Source of the DNA: a bacterium
GTDB lineage: Bacteria > Joyebacterota > Joyebacteria > Joyebacterales > Joyebacteraceae
Length of the DNA: 64,000 bases
NCBI GenBank assembly: GCA_025774935.1
Contig: JALGZK010000005.1
Coordinates: 1-64,000, forward strand
Direction: 5' to 3'
The notes under the pieces are model-generated. The model had not been told where the DNA came from and ran no database searches. It worked only from the letters and a program-made list of their open reading frames with translations. A program made the position numbers and the translations under genes. The first letter of the stretch is position 1; each line of letters opens with the position of its first letter. Of the stretch, positions 36,618 to 46,137 are shown piece after piece.

Positions 36618-38093
36618 GTGAGCACCCGGCGGCGACGCCGGGGAGCGAGGGGAGACCTCTTGCTGGACGCGTGGAACGAGGAGTGCGGCATCTTCGGGGT
36701 CGCGGGCAACCCCGACGCCGCGAGGTTCACCTACCTCGGGCTCTACGCCCTGCAGCACCGGGGGCAGGAGAGCGCGGGCATCGTGACGTGGGACGGCCTC
36801 CGGGCCTTCCAGCACAAGGCCATGGGGCTCGTCAACCACGTCTTCCACGACGAGGCGATCCTCGACAGCCTGCCGGGCCACGTCGCGCTCGGGCACGTCC
36901 GCTACTCGACGACGGGGCAGAGCAAGCTCGACAACGCGCAGCCCATCCTCGTCCGGTTCCGCGGCGGGCCAATCGCGGCGGCGCACAACGGGAACCTCGT
37001 CGACTCGGACCGCGTGCGCTCGAACCTCGAGGCGAACGGCTCGATCTTCCGGACGACGACGGATACCGAGACGATCCTCCATCTCGTCGCGCGCGCCTAC
37101 GCCAGACGCTCCACGCGCACAGTCGAGGACATCCCCGAGGTTCTGCGAGAGGCGCTGGCCGACGTCGAGGGAGCATACTCGCTCCTCCTCATGATCGACG
37201 GCCGGCTCGTGGCCGTCAGGGACCCGCGCGGCTACCGGCCGCTGTGCTTCGGGAAGCTCAGGAGCGGGGGATGGGTCGTGGCCTCCGAGAGCTGCGCGCT
37301 CGACATCGTCGACGCGGAACTCGAGAGGGAGGTGAGGCCGGGCGAGATCCTCATCCTGAACGGGCCGGAACCGATCTCCGCGCGGCTCGAGCCGGAGGAG
37401 CACCCCCGGTCCCACTGCATCTTCGAGTACATCTACTTCGCGAGGCCCGACTCGTTCATGGGCGGGGTCTCGGTCGACCACGTCCGGAGAAACCTGGGCA
37501 GGCACCTCGCGCTCGAGCACCCGGTGCAGGCCGACTTCGTGTTCTCGGTCCCCGACTCGAGCAACTCCTCGGCGATGGGCTACAGCGAGGAGTCGGGGAT
37601 CCCCCTCGAGATCGGCCTCATCAGGAACCACTACATCGGGCGGACGTTCATCCATCCGAGGCAGTCCGTCCGCGACTTCGGCGTACGGATCAAGTACAAC
37701 CCGGTGGCCGACACGCTCGCCGGGCGCCGCGTCATCGTCGTCGACGACTCGATCGTCCGCGGCACGACGAGCCAGAAGCTCATGCGCATGATCCGCGCGG
37801 CGGGCGCCAGGGAGATCCACCTCCGCGTCGCGTCGCCTCCGATCAGGTTCCCGTGCTTCTACGGGATCGACACACCCACGAGGGAGGAGCTCGTGGCGGC
37901 CTCCAACGAGGTCCCGGCGATCGCCGAGTTCATCGGCGTCGATACCCTGGGCTACCTCTCGTTCGACGGCCTCCTGAGCTCGGTGCCGCCGCCCAGAGAG
38001 AACTACTGCGTCGCCTGCTTTGACGGAAGCTACCCGCACAAGTGCGTCCTTGAGACCGGCGTTGCCGCAGCCGCGGATGGGAGATGCGCCTGA
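36618..38093 (+). CDS. purF: Amidophosphoribosyltransferase
   Basis: EECGIFGVAGNPDAARFTYLGLYALQHRGQESAGIV, GHVRYSTTGQSKLDNAQP, VVDDSIVRGTTSQKLMRM; exact start uncertain (36618 or 36660). Confidence 0.95.
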   Translation: MSTRRRRRGARGDLLLDAWNEECGIFGVAGNPDAARFTYLGLYALQHRGQESAGIVTWDGLRAFQHKAMGLVNHVFHDEAILDSLPGHVALGHVRYSTTGQSKLDNAQPILVRFRGGPIAAAHNGNLVDSDRVRSNLEANGSIFRTTTDTETILHLVARAYARRSTRTVEDIPEVLREALADVEGAYSLLLMIDGRLVAVRDPRGYRPLCFGKLRSGGWVVASESCALDIVDAELEREVRPGEILILNGPEPISARLEPEEHPRSHCIFEYIYFARPDSFMGGVSVDHVRRNLGRHLALEHPVQADFVFSVPDSSNSSAMGYSEESGIPLEIGLIRNHYIGRTFIHPRQSVRDFGVRIKYNPVADTLAGRRVIVVDDSIVRGTTSQKLMRMIRAAGAREIHLRVASPPIRFPCFYGIDTPTREELVAASNEVPAIAEFIGVDTLGYLSFDGLLSSVPPPRENYCVACFDGSYPHKCVLETGVAAAADGRCA

Positions 38094-39658
38094 TGAGCGT
38101 GAAGAGAGCACTGATCAGCGTCTCGGACAAGACGGACGTGGTCGAGTTCGCGAAATCCCTCCAGGACATGGGCGTCGAGATCGTGTCGACGGGAGGGACG
38201 TGCAGGGTCCTGAACGCGGAGGGGGTCTCGTGCCGCGAGGTCTCGGACCTCACCGGCGCGCCGGAGATCCTCGGGGGCAGGGTGAAGACCCTCCACCCGC
38301 GGATCCACGGGGCGATCCTCGCGCAGCCGAAGAAGGAGAGCCACGTCGCCACGCTCGAAAAGGAGGGCATCGAGTCCATTGATATGGTCGTCGTGAACCT
38401 CTACCCGTTCGAGAAGGTCGCCGCGGCGGCCGGCTCCACGCTCGACGAGGCGCTCGAGCAGATCGACATCGGCGGGGTCACCCTCCTCAGGGCCGCCGCC
38501 AAGAACTTCGAGAACATCGTCGTCGTGAGCGAGCCCGCGCAGTACTCGTGGATCACCGAGTTCCTCTCGGGAGACGGCGAGGTCCCGCTCGACGCGCGGC
38601 GGAAGCTGGCGGTGCAGGCGTTCGCCGCTACCAGGAACTACGACCGCGCCATCCACAAGTACCTCGCCGGCGCCGCCGACCCGCACGTCGACTTCCCCGA
38701 CTTCCTGAACCTCGAGTACGAGAAGACCGCCGACACGCGCTACGGGGAGAACCCCCACCAGAAGGCGGCCGTCTACCACACGAGGGCGCGGGACAGGGAG
38801 CCGTCGGTCGTCACGTCCGAGCAGCTCTCCGGCAAGGAGCTCTCCTACAACAACTACATGGACCTGGACGCGGCGCTCGCGATCGTGAGGGAGTTCCCCG
38901 AGCCAGCGGCGGCGGTAATCAAGCACGCGACGCCCTGCGGGGTCGCGTCGGCACCGACGATCGCGAAGGCCTACGAGAGGGCGCTCGCGTGCGACCCGAT
39001 CTCGGCGTTCGGGAGCATCATCGCGCTCAACCGGAGCGTCGACATGGAGGTCGGGACGCTCATCCACGAGACGCGCTTCGTCGAGGCCGTGATCGCTCCG
39101 GACTACTACCGGAACGCGCTCGAGCTCATGCGCGCGAAGAAGAACCGGAGGCTCATCCGCGCGTACTTCCCCGACATCACCGACATCCACCTGAAGCCCG
39201 AGCGGCAGATGCGCTCGCTCCTCGGGGGAGGGCTCCTCGTCCAGGACGTCGACATCGAGGACGTGCGGGCCGACGAGCTCCGGACCGTGACCGAGCGCGA
39301 GCCCACTGACGAGGAGATGAAGTCGCTCCTCTTCGCGTGGCGCGTCGTGAAGCACGTGCGCTCGAACGCGATCGTCCTCGCGAAGGACACGGAGACGGTC
39401 GGCATCGGCGCGGGCCAGATGAGCCGCGTCGACGCGAGCGTCCTCGCCGTCTGGAAGGGTGGCGACAGGGTCAGGGGGTGCGTGATGGGCTCGGACGCCT
39501 TCTTCCCGATGAGGGACGCGGTCGACGCCGCGGCCGAGGCCGGGATCACGGCCATCATCCAGCCCGGAGGGTCGAAGGGCGACGAGGACGTCATCAAGGC
39601 GGCGAACGAGAAGAACATCGCGATGGTATTCACGGGACTCAGACACTTCAGGCACTAG
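38093..39658 (+). CDS. purH: Bifunctional AICAR formyltransferase/IMP cyclohydrolase
   Basis: MSVKRALISVSDKTDVVEFAK, GGRVKTLHPRIHGAIL, RYGENPHQKAAVY, HGTPCG-like KHATPCGVA, FRH end. Confidence 0.95.
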   Translation: MSVKRALISVSDKTDVVEFAKSLQDMGVEIVSTGGTCRVLNAEGVSCREVSDLTGAPEILGGRVKTLHPRIHGAILAQPKKESHVATLEKEGIESIDMVVVNLYPFEKVAAAAGSTLDEALEQIDIGGVTLLRAAAKNFENIVVVSEPAQYSWITEFLSGDGEVPLDARRKLAVQAFAATRNYDRAIHKYLAGAADPHVDFPDFLNLEYEKTADTRYGENPHQKAAVYHTRARDREPSVVTSEQLSGKELSYNNYMDLDAALAIVREFPEPAAAVIKHATPCGVASAPTIAKAYERALACDPISAFGSIIALNRSVDMEVGTLIHETRFVEAVIAPDYYRNALELMRAKKNRRLIRAYFPDITDIHLKPERQMRSLLGGGLLVQDVDIEDVRADELRTVTEREPTDEEMKSLLFAWRVVKHVRSNAIVLAKDTETVGIGAGQMSRVDASVLAVWKGGDRVRGCVMGSDAFFPMRDAVDAAAEAGITAIIQPGGSKGDEDVIKAANEKNIAMVFTGLRHFRH

Positions 39659-39698
39659 GCAGGGGCCCGGGGCCCCGCCGGAACGAGGCGAGACGATC

Positions 39699-40253
39699 AT
39701 GGAGAGAGACGAGAGGCCACTGGTCGCGATCGTGATGGGGAGCGATTCCGACCTTCCGACGATGCGCGAGACGGGAAACATGCTCGAGAAGCTGGGTGTC
39801 CGCTACACGACGCGGATCACCTCTGCCCACAGGTCGCCGAAGCGCACGCACGCGCTCGCGGAGTCGCTCGAGGACGACGGGATCGAGGTGGTGGTGGTCG
39901 GGGCGGGCCTCGCTGCGCACCTGGCAGGCGTGATCGCGGGCGTCACGACGCTCCCGGTCATCGGCGTGCCGATGGAGGGCGGAAGCCTCAGAGGGATCGA
40001 CGCGCTCTACTCGACCGTGCAGATGCCGGGCGGCGTCCCTGTGGCGACCATGTCGATCGGGAAGCACGGGGCGAAGAACGCCGGCATCTTCGCGGCGCAG
40101 ATCCTTGCCCTCAAGGACGCACCCCTCAGGAAGCGGCTCAAGGCGTTCAAGGAAGAGCTCGAGCGCTCGGTCGAGGAGAAGGACCGCGCCATGGCGAGGG
40201 ACCTCGCGGCGGCGGGCGCGACGAACGACACCACGGAAGAGAGAGATCGATGA
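39699..40253 (+). CDS. purE: N5-carboxyaminoimidazole ribonucleotide mutase / AIR carboxylase
   Basis: VAIVMGSDSDLPTMRETGNMLEKLGV, SAHRSPKRT, STVQMPGGVPVATMSIGKHGAKNAGIFAAQIL. Confidence 0.95.
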   Translation: MERDERPLVAIVMGSDSDLPTMRETGNMLEKLGVRYTTRITSAHRSPKRTHALAESLEDDGIEVVVVGAGLAAHLAGVIAGVTTLPVIGVPMEGGSLRGIDALYSTVQMPGGVPVATMSIGKHGAKNAGIFAAQILALKDAPLRKRLKAFKEELERSVEEKDRAMARDLAAAGATNDTTEERDR

Positions 40254-41536
40254 GCAGCATCGTCATTGTGGGAGCTCAGTGGGGCGACGAGGGCAAGGGC
40301 AAGATCACGAACGGCCTGGCCTCGAACGCCAACATGGTCGTGCGGTTCCAGGGCGGAAGCAACGCCGGGCACACCGTCGACGTGAACGGCGAGCCGGTTG
40401 TCTTCCATCTCCTTCCGTCCGGAATCTCCGTGCAGGGCGTGCTGTGCGTGATCGGCCCCGGGGTCGTCGTGGACCCGCTCGGCCTCGTCGAGGAGATCGA
40501 CGGCGTGCGGTCGAGGGGTATCGAGGTCGGCGAGAACTTCCTCATCGACGTCGGCGCGCACATGGTGATGCCCTATCACAGGGCCGTCGAGGCCGCGGAG
40601 GAGGAGTCCCGCGGCGGCAGCGCCATCGGGACGACGCGCAAGGGGATAGGACCGGCGTACTCGGACCGCTACTCGCGGGAAGGACTTCCCATCGGGATGC
40701 TCGCGTCGTTCGGCGAGTTCGAGGAACGCCTCAGAGCGATCGCCGCCCGCAAGAACGAGATCCTCACGAGGCTGCACGGGGCGGAGCCGCTCGACATCGA
40801 CGCGATCGTCGACGACATGCGGCGTGCCGCCGACAGGCTCGTGCCTCATCTGGCGGACACGCCGGACCTCGTTCGCGAGGCGGTCGCCTCGGGCTCGAAC
40901 GTCATCTTCGAGGGCGCGCAGGGCACGCTCCTCGACATCTCGTTCGGGACCTACCCGTACGTCACCTCGTCGCACACGTCGGCCGCAGGGGTCGCCCCGG
41001 GAACCGGCGTCCCTCCGTCGATGGTGGGGGAGGTCCTCGGCGTCGCGAAGGCGTACATCACGAGGGTCGGGGCGGGTCCGTTCCCGACCGAGCTGCCTGA
41101 CGGCGAGGGCGAGACGATCAGAGATCGCGGCCAGGAGTACGGCGCGACGACGGGGAGGCCCCGCCGATGCGGCTGGCTCGACATCGTCGCGCTACGATAC
41201 GCGATCGGGGTGAGCGGGATGGATCGGCTCATCATCACGAAGCTCGACGTGCTCGACGCCTTCGAGACGATCCCGATCTGCGTGCGGTACAGGATCGACG
41301 GGGTCGAGACGGACCGCTTCCCGAGAAGCGCCGTGGAGCTCTCGCGCGCCGAGCCCGTCTATGAGGAGATGCCCGGCTGGCAGGCCGACACGACGGCCGC
41401 CCGCAGGCACGACGACCTGCCGCCCGAGGCGATGGCCTACCTCAGGCGCATCGAGGAGCTGACGGGCGTCCCCGTCGCCGCGGCCTCGGTCGGCGCCGCG
41501 GCCCACGCGGTCGTGCAGTTCGCGGAGATCCTCTAG
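40250..41536 (+). CDS. purA: Adenylosuccinate synthetase
   Basis: IVGAQWGDEGKGKITNGLA, RFQGGSNAGHTV, GTTRKGIGPAYSDR, FEGAQGTLLDISFGTYPYVTSS. Confidence 0.97.
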   Translation: MSSIVIVGAQWGDEGKGKITNGLASNANMVVRFQGGSNAGHTVDVNGEPVVFHLLPSGISVQGVLCVIGPGVVVDPLGLVEEIDGVRSRGIEVGENFLIDVGAHMVMPYHRAVEAAEEESRGGSAIGTTRKGIGPAYSDRYSREGLPIGMLASFGEFEERLRAIAARKNEILTRLHGAEPLDIDAIVDDMRRAADRLVPHLADTPDLVREAVASGSNVIFEGAQGTLLDISFGTYPYVTSSHTSAAGVAPGTGVPPSMVGEVLGVAKAYITRVGAGPFPTELPDGEGETIRDRGQEYGATTGRPRRCGWLDIVALRYAIGVSGMDRLIITKLDVLDAFETIPICVRYRIDGVETDRFPRSAVELSRAEPVYEEMPGWQADTTAARRHDDLPPEAMAYLRRIEELTGVPVAAASVGAAAHAVVQFAEIL

Positions 41537-41570
41537 CCCGACGACCCCGCCCTCCGGAGCCCATCGGCCC

Positions 41571-41640
41571 GGAACGTCGCTCCCACGGGACTCAGACAGG
41601 CGGCGCTTCGCGCCGAACTCGTCCGCGGGAGCGACGTTCC
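41571..41640. repeat. 14-bp perfect inverted repeat with nested inner hairpin
   Basis: GGAACGTCGCTCCC (41571-41584) and GGGAGCGACGTTCC (41627-41640), with GGCGCTTCGCGCC inside; intergenic. Confidence 0.7.
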
Positions 41641-41675
41641 GCGCCACCAATCCCCCCGAAGAAGCCCGGACCGCC

Positions 41676-43391
41676 ATGCTGAGAACGCCCGATGAGCTCG
41701 AACGTACGCTGGGCCGGATCGACGGCCGCGGCTACCGCGCCTACAAGGACATCCAGGGCTCCTACGACTTCCCCGGATTCACCCTCCACATCGATCACGT
41801 CCAGGGCGACCCGTTCGCGGCGCCGAGCCGCGTGAGGATCGTCGTCGCGCAGGACCGGGCGGGGTTCCCGACCGCCGTCCGCGACACGCCGGAGAGGAAC
41901 CGGGCCCTCTGCCATTTCCTCACGATGGCGGTCGCGCGCGCGTGCGACGACGCGTCGAGGCGCTCGGGGAGCGGGAAGAGCGGGCTCGTCACGGTCGACC
42001 GGGCGGGGCAGGAGGTCCTCGAGCGGACGTCGGTGAACGTCGACGGCCAGGCCGTCGAGGCGCGCATCACGGTGGGACTCCCCGCGGCCGGACGGCGCAT
42101 CCTCGGAAGACAGGCAGCCGCGATCCTCCTCGACCTGATGCCGCGCGTCGCCCGCGACGCGCTCGTTGCATCGAGCCTCGATGCCGCGGCGCTCGAGCGC
42201 CACGTGCGGACAGTCGAGGACCAGACCGTCCTCCGCGACTCCCTCCGGGGGCAGGGCATCGTCGCGTTCGTCGGCGAGGGCTCGATCCTCCCAAGGAGGA
42301 GCGGCGTCGACCCGAGGCCGATGGGGAAGGGCGCCGTCCCGTTCGAGTCGCCGGAGTCGCTCCGGCGGTCGTTCGACCTTCCGGGCGCCGGGAGCGTGAC
42401 CGGCATGGGCGTGCCCGAGGGCATCACGCTCATCGTCGGCGGCGGGTACCACGGGAAGTCGACCCTCCTCGCCGCGATCGAGCTCGGCGTCTACGACCAC
42501 GCACCGGACGACGGGCGCGAGATGGTCGCGACCGTCCCGGACGCCGTCAAGATCAGGGCGGAGGACGGACGGAGCGTCCAGGGCGTCGACATCTCGCCGT
42601 TCATCACGAACCTCCCGTTCGGCGCCGACACCGCGAGCTTCTCGACGGAGGACGCGTCGGGGAGCACGTCGCAGGCGGCGAACATCGCCGAGGCGCTGGA
42701 GTGCGGGACGTCGCTCCTCCTCATCGACGAGGACACGTCCGCCACGAACTTCATGATCCGCGACCACCGCATGCAGGAGCTCGTCGCGAAGGACAAGGAG
42801 CCGATCACGCCCTTCATCGACAAGGTCCGCCAGCTCCACGACGAACGCGGCGTCTCGACGATCGTGGTGGTCGGCGGTGTCGGCGACTACTTCGACGTCG
42901 CGGACACCGTCGTCATGATGGACAGCTACCGGCCGGTCGACGTGACCGACCAGGCGAGGGCGATCGCCGCGAAGTACGCGGCCGAGCGAGCGCGCGAGGG
43001 AGGGGAGACCTTCGGCCGCGTGTCGGCGCGGGCGCCGGTCCCCGGAAGCCTCGACCCGCGGCGCGGGAAGCGCCCCGAGAAGGTCGACGCGAAGGGGATC
43101 TCGACCATCCTATTCGGCCGGACGACCCTCGACCTCTCGGGTCTCGAGCAGCTGGTCTCGGTCTCCCAGACGAGGGCGATCGGGGACTCGCTCGTCCTCA
43201 TGATGAAGCGGTTCATGGACGGGAAGACCACGGTCGCCGAGCTCCTCGACCTGCTCGAGCGCCAGTTCGACGAGAACGGGCTGGACGCGCTGTCCCCCAG
43301 GAAGCTCGGATCGTACGCGAGGCCCCGCAGGCAGGAGGTCGCGGCGGCGCTCAACCGCCTCAGGACGCTCCGGATCGGCCAGGTCGGGTAG
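41676..43391 (+). CDS. Predicted ATPase of the ABC class (ABC_ATPase family)
   Basis: LERTLGRIDGRGYRAYKDIQGSY, PEGITLIVGGGYHGKSTLLAAIELGVYDHAPDDGRE, STSQAANIAEALECGTSLLLIDEDTSATNFMIRD. Confidence 0.9.
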   Translation: MLRTPDELERTLGRIDGRGYRAYKDIQGSYDFPGFTLHIDHVQGDPFAAPSRVRIVVAQDRAGFPTAVRDTPERNRALCHFLTMAVARACDDASRRSGSGKSGLVTVDRAGQEVLERTSVNVDGQAVEARITVGLPAAGRRILGRQAAAILLDLMPRVARDALVASSLDAAALERHVRTVEDQTVLRDSLRGQGIVAFVGEGSILPRRSGVDPRPMGKGAVPFESPESLRRSFDLPGAGSVTGMGVPEGITLIVGGGYHGKSTLLAAIELGVYDHAPDDGREMVATVPDAVKIRAEDGRSVQGVDISPFITNLPFGADTASFSTEDASGSTSQAANIAEALECGTSLLLIDEDTSATNFMIRDHRMQELVAKDKEPITPFIDKVRQLHDERGVSTIVVVGGVGDYFDVADTVVMMDSYRPVDVTDQARAIAAKYAAERAREGGETFGRVSARAPVPGSLDPRRGKRPEKVDAKGISTILFGRTTLDLSGLEQLVSVSQTRAIGDSLVLMMKRFMDGKTTVAELLDLLERQFDENGLDALSPRKLGSYARPRRQEVAAALNRLRTLRIGQVG

Positions 43392-43434
43392 CGGGGCCGA
43401 GCCGGGCCACGTGCCTCCAGCAATGATTTCCGCT

Positions 43435-43464
43435 TGACCCCGAAAGACCCCTCGGAATAGGATG
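43435..43464 (+). promoter_or_regulatory. Candidate sigma-70 promoter upstream of folE2
   Basis: TTGACC - 18 nt - TAGGAT. Confidence 0.4.
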
Positions 43465-43557
43465 GGCCACCGTTGCCGGGCCCGGCGCCGCACGGACCCG
43501 CTCGCACACCGCATCAGCGCATCACGCCCGGCTGACCGAGTCACCGGAGGCTCTCCG

Positions 43558-44352
43558 ATGGCCAGCATTCAGGACGGTCACGACGACAGGGAGATCGCCC
43601 TCGACCGCGTCGGAGTCGTCAACGTCGTCTACCCCGCGACCGTGCCCGAGCGCGGGGGAGGGGTCCGGTCGACGGAGGCCACGTTCGCCCTCTTCGGAGA
43701 ACTGGCCGAGGACGCACGGGGCACGCATCTCAGCCGCTTCGTCCGCGTCCTCCAGTCCGACGAGAGGATCCTCGAGCCGGAGCACCTCGAGAGACTGCTC
43801 TCGTCGCTCCGCGACGCCCTCGGCTCCGCGTCGGCATCGGCGGAGGTCGAGTTCACGTACTTCGTCCCGAAGGTCTCGCCCGTCTCGGGCGAGAAGAGCC
43901 TGCTCGCGTGCGAGGCCTCGTACGAGGCGACCCTCGGTGCCGGCAGCACCGGCGGCGCGGGCGCCGCGGGCTTCGACGTCGTCCTCACCGTCGACGTGCC
44001 CGTCATGACCGTCTGCCCGTGCTCGCTCGAGCTGACCAGCGGACCCGCGCACACCCAGCGCGGCCACGTGGCTGTCTCCGTGAGATTCAACGGGCAGGTC
44101 TGGATCGAGGAACTCGTGGAGCTGGCGGAAGACTGCGCGAGCGCGCCCATGTTCCCCATCCTCAGAGGGGAGGACGAGCGCGCGGTCCTCGAGGCGGCGT
44201 ACGCCAAGCCCGTGTTCATCGAGGACCTCGTCCGCTGCGTCGCCGAGCGGCTGGACTCCGACGTACGTGTGACGTGGTACCGCGTGGAGGCCGAGAACCT
44301 CGAGAGCGTGCACGAACACGATGTCTATGCCTGCGTTGAACGGGAGAGATAG
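43558..44352 (+). CDS. folE2: GTP cyclohydrolase, FolE2 type
   Basis: ALDRVGVVNVVYPATVPER, EFTYFVPKVSPVSGEKSLL, VPVMTVCPCSLELTSGPAHTQRGHV, ENLESVHEHDVYA. Confidence 0.9.
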   Translation: MASIQDGHDDREIALDRVGVVNVVYPATVPERGGGVRSTEATFALFGELAEDARGTHLSRFVRVLQSDERILEPEHLERLLSSLRDALGSASASAEVEFTYFVPKVSPVSGEKSLLACEASYEATLGAGSTGGAGAAGFDVVLTVDVPVMTVCPCSLELTSGPAHTQRGHVAVSVRFNGQVWIEELVELAEDCASAPMFPILRGEDERAVLEAAYAKPVFIEDLVRCVAERLDSDVRVTWYRVEAENLESVHEHDVYACVERER

Positions 44353-44377
44353 AGGGCAGACGGGGAAGGAGGACGCC

Positions 44378-44632
44378 GTGGACAAGAAGGAGATCGGGCG
44401 GATCTCTCACTACTTCGGCAAGCCCCAGGTGGCCGCCCTGGTCCTGACGGACGATCTCAAGACCGGGGACAGGATCTCGATCGAAGGGCACACGACCGAC
44501 TTCGAGATGGTGATCACCTCGATGCAGATCGAACACGACGTGATCACCGAGGCGAAGGCGGGCGACAACATCGGGATCAAGGTGCCGGAGAAGGTACGGG
44601 AGCACGACACGGTCTACAAGATCATCGAGTAG
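44378..44632 (+). CDS. Small EF-Tu domain-2-like protein (translation-factor-like)
   Basis: GTG at 44378; ISHYFGKPQVAALVLTDDLKTGDRISIEGHTTDFEMVITSMQIEHDVITEAKAGDNIGIKVPEKVREHDTVYKI. Confidence 0.75.
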   Translation: MDKKEIGRISHYFGKPQVAALVLTDDLKTGDRISIEGHTTDFEMVITSMQIEHDVITEAKAGDNIGIKVPEKVREHDTVYKIIE

Positions 44633-44654
44633 TCAACCGAAACGGGATCGCCAC

Positions 44655-45359
44655 ATGGAAGCTACAAGGTGCGCCGTGGCGCTCGCCGCGCGAGGCCACG
44701 CACGCGACGGACGCCAGCTCTCGGATCCGGGGACGATGGACCGCCTGAGGGCTGCCGCGACAGACCTCGGCGAGCACGCGCTGGGAGTCCTGATCGGTCC
44801 GTCGGTCGTCACCGAGGACGGGCTCCTGCTCCTCTCGCTGGCCGCTCCGGAGGCAGTGCTGGCGGCGGTGCAGGGCATCGCCGCCTCGATGCGCCCGACG
44901 AGAACGACGTTCTGCGCGGTGGCCGTGCCAGCGGAGACGGGAGGACAGACGTTGGCGACGCTGCCGGTCGACGGGGCCCTCATCGCCGCGGACACCGCGG
45001 CCGACCGCGCGTCGTCCTCGATCCTCGACACCGACCCGCGGGAGTGCCGCGTCGTCGTGTACCTGCCGAACGAGGAGCCGCAGACCGGTGCCCTCATCGA
45101 TCTGGTCCTCGAGAGGTATGACTCCATGACGGACCGGCAGCGGCAGATCGTGGCACTCATCCGGAACAGCGACACGCAGCAGGAGGTCGCGACCCATCTC
45201 GACATCTCCCGCCAGGCCGTCAATCAGAGCCTCGCGGCGTCGGGCTGGCTCCACGTGCGCCGCGCTGAGGAGGTCATCAAGAGCCACCTCGCCGGCGTGC
45301 GGGAGAGGCTCGTGGTGACGATGCCCGACCCGACCGTCGTCCGGACGCCGGCCGCCTAG
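44655..45359 (+). CDS. SatD-like protein with C-terminal helix-turn-helix
   Basis: C-terminal MTDRQRQIVALIRNSDTQQEVATHLDISRQAVNQSLAASGWLHVRRAEEVI HTH; overall layout resembles the SatD family. Confidence 0.55.
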   Translation: MEATRCAVALAARGHARDGRQLSDPGTMDRLRAAATDLGEHALGVLIGPSVVTEDGLLLLSLAAPEAVLAAVQGIAASMRPTRTTFCAVAVPAETGGQTLATLPVDGALIAADTAADRASSSILDTDPRECRVVVYLPNEEPQTGALIDLVLERYDSMTDRQRQIVALIRNSDTQQEVATHLDISRQAVNQSLAASGWLHVRRAEEVIKSHLAGVRERLVVTMPDPTVVRTPAA

Positions 45360-45407
45360 GCGTCGAACGCGGATCCGAGCCGGGCGCGGGCCCGGAGGGA
45401 GAGACGG

Positions 45408-45926
45408 ATGCCACGTCCTGCCCCCGCGGCGACGGCCGTCGCCGCTCTGTCCCTCATCGCGCTCTTCGGCTGCGCGGGAACCACGACCTACGTATCCGAG
45501 GAGCCACCGCCGGTCGTGACCGCCGAGGCGTGGTACTCACCCCGCCTGACCGCGGTGCGCATCGCCGTAGAGAAGGCGGTCACCGACGAGGGCATGGTCC
45601 TGAACACTCGCCGAACGACCGACACGCGCGTGGTCGCCCGCAAGGAACAGCTTCCCCACGAGTCGGGGAGGACCGTCGGCCTCGTCTCGGACGCCCTCCC
45701 GTACTACGTCATCGACCTGAGCCTCACCGCCGGCGACAGCACCCACGTCGCCGCCACACTCTCGGCCACCTGCACCGAGTGCGACGGAACGGTGCTCTAC
45801 GTCTGGGATCGGCCAGACGATCTCGTGAGGCGCGTCCTGGTCCAGGTGCAGGGGCTCCTCAACGAGAAGTACGCGCGCTTCAACTACCCGACGAAGTTCG
45901 AACCGCCCGAGGCGACGGAGCGCTGA
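45408..45926 (+). CDS. Putative lipoprotein of unknown function
   Basis: N-terminal lipobox-like LIALFGCAGT; no recognised domain. Confidence 0.6.
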   Translation: MPRPAPAATAVAALSLIALFGCAGTTTYVSEEPPPVVTAEAWYSPRLTAVRIAVEKAVTDEGMVLNTRRTTDTRVVARKEQLPHESGRTVGLVSDALPYYVIDLSLTAGDSTHVAATLSATCTECDGTVLYVWDRPDDLVRRVLVQVQGLLNEKYARFNYPTKFEPPEATER

Positions 45927-46082
45927 CGTGATGGGGCGGCGTCGCTTCCGTGAAGCCCCGGAAGCGGCGTGGGAGGGCACAGAGACGCGTTCCGCCGTCA
46001 AACCATTATACCTGACTCCTGCGGAAACGGGGCCTTGAGGGACGTTTGGGGGCAGTGGAACCCTGGGAGTCAGACTGACTGA

Positions 46083-46124
46083 AAAAGCCTCTCAGAGAGC
46101 GCATTTCGGGCTCTCAGGCCTTTC
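46083..46124 (+). terminator. Imperfect hairpin, possible terminator
   Basis: AAAGCCTctcaGAGAGCgcatttcggGCTCTCAGGCCTTT. Confidence 0.4.
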
Positions 46125-46137
46125 TGGAGGGTGTTCT

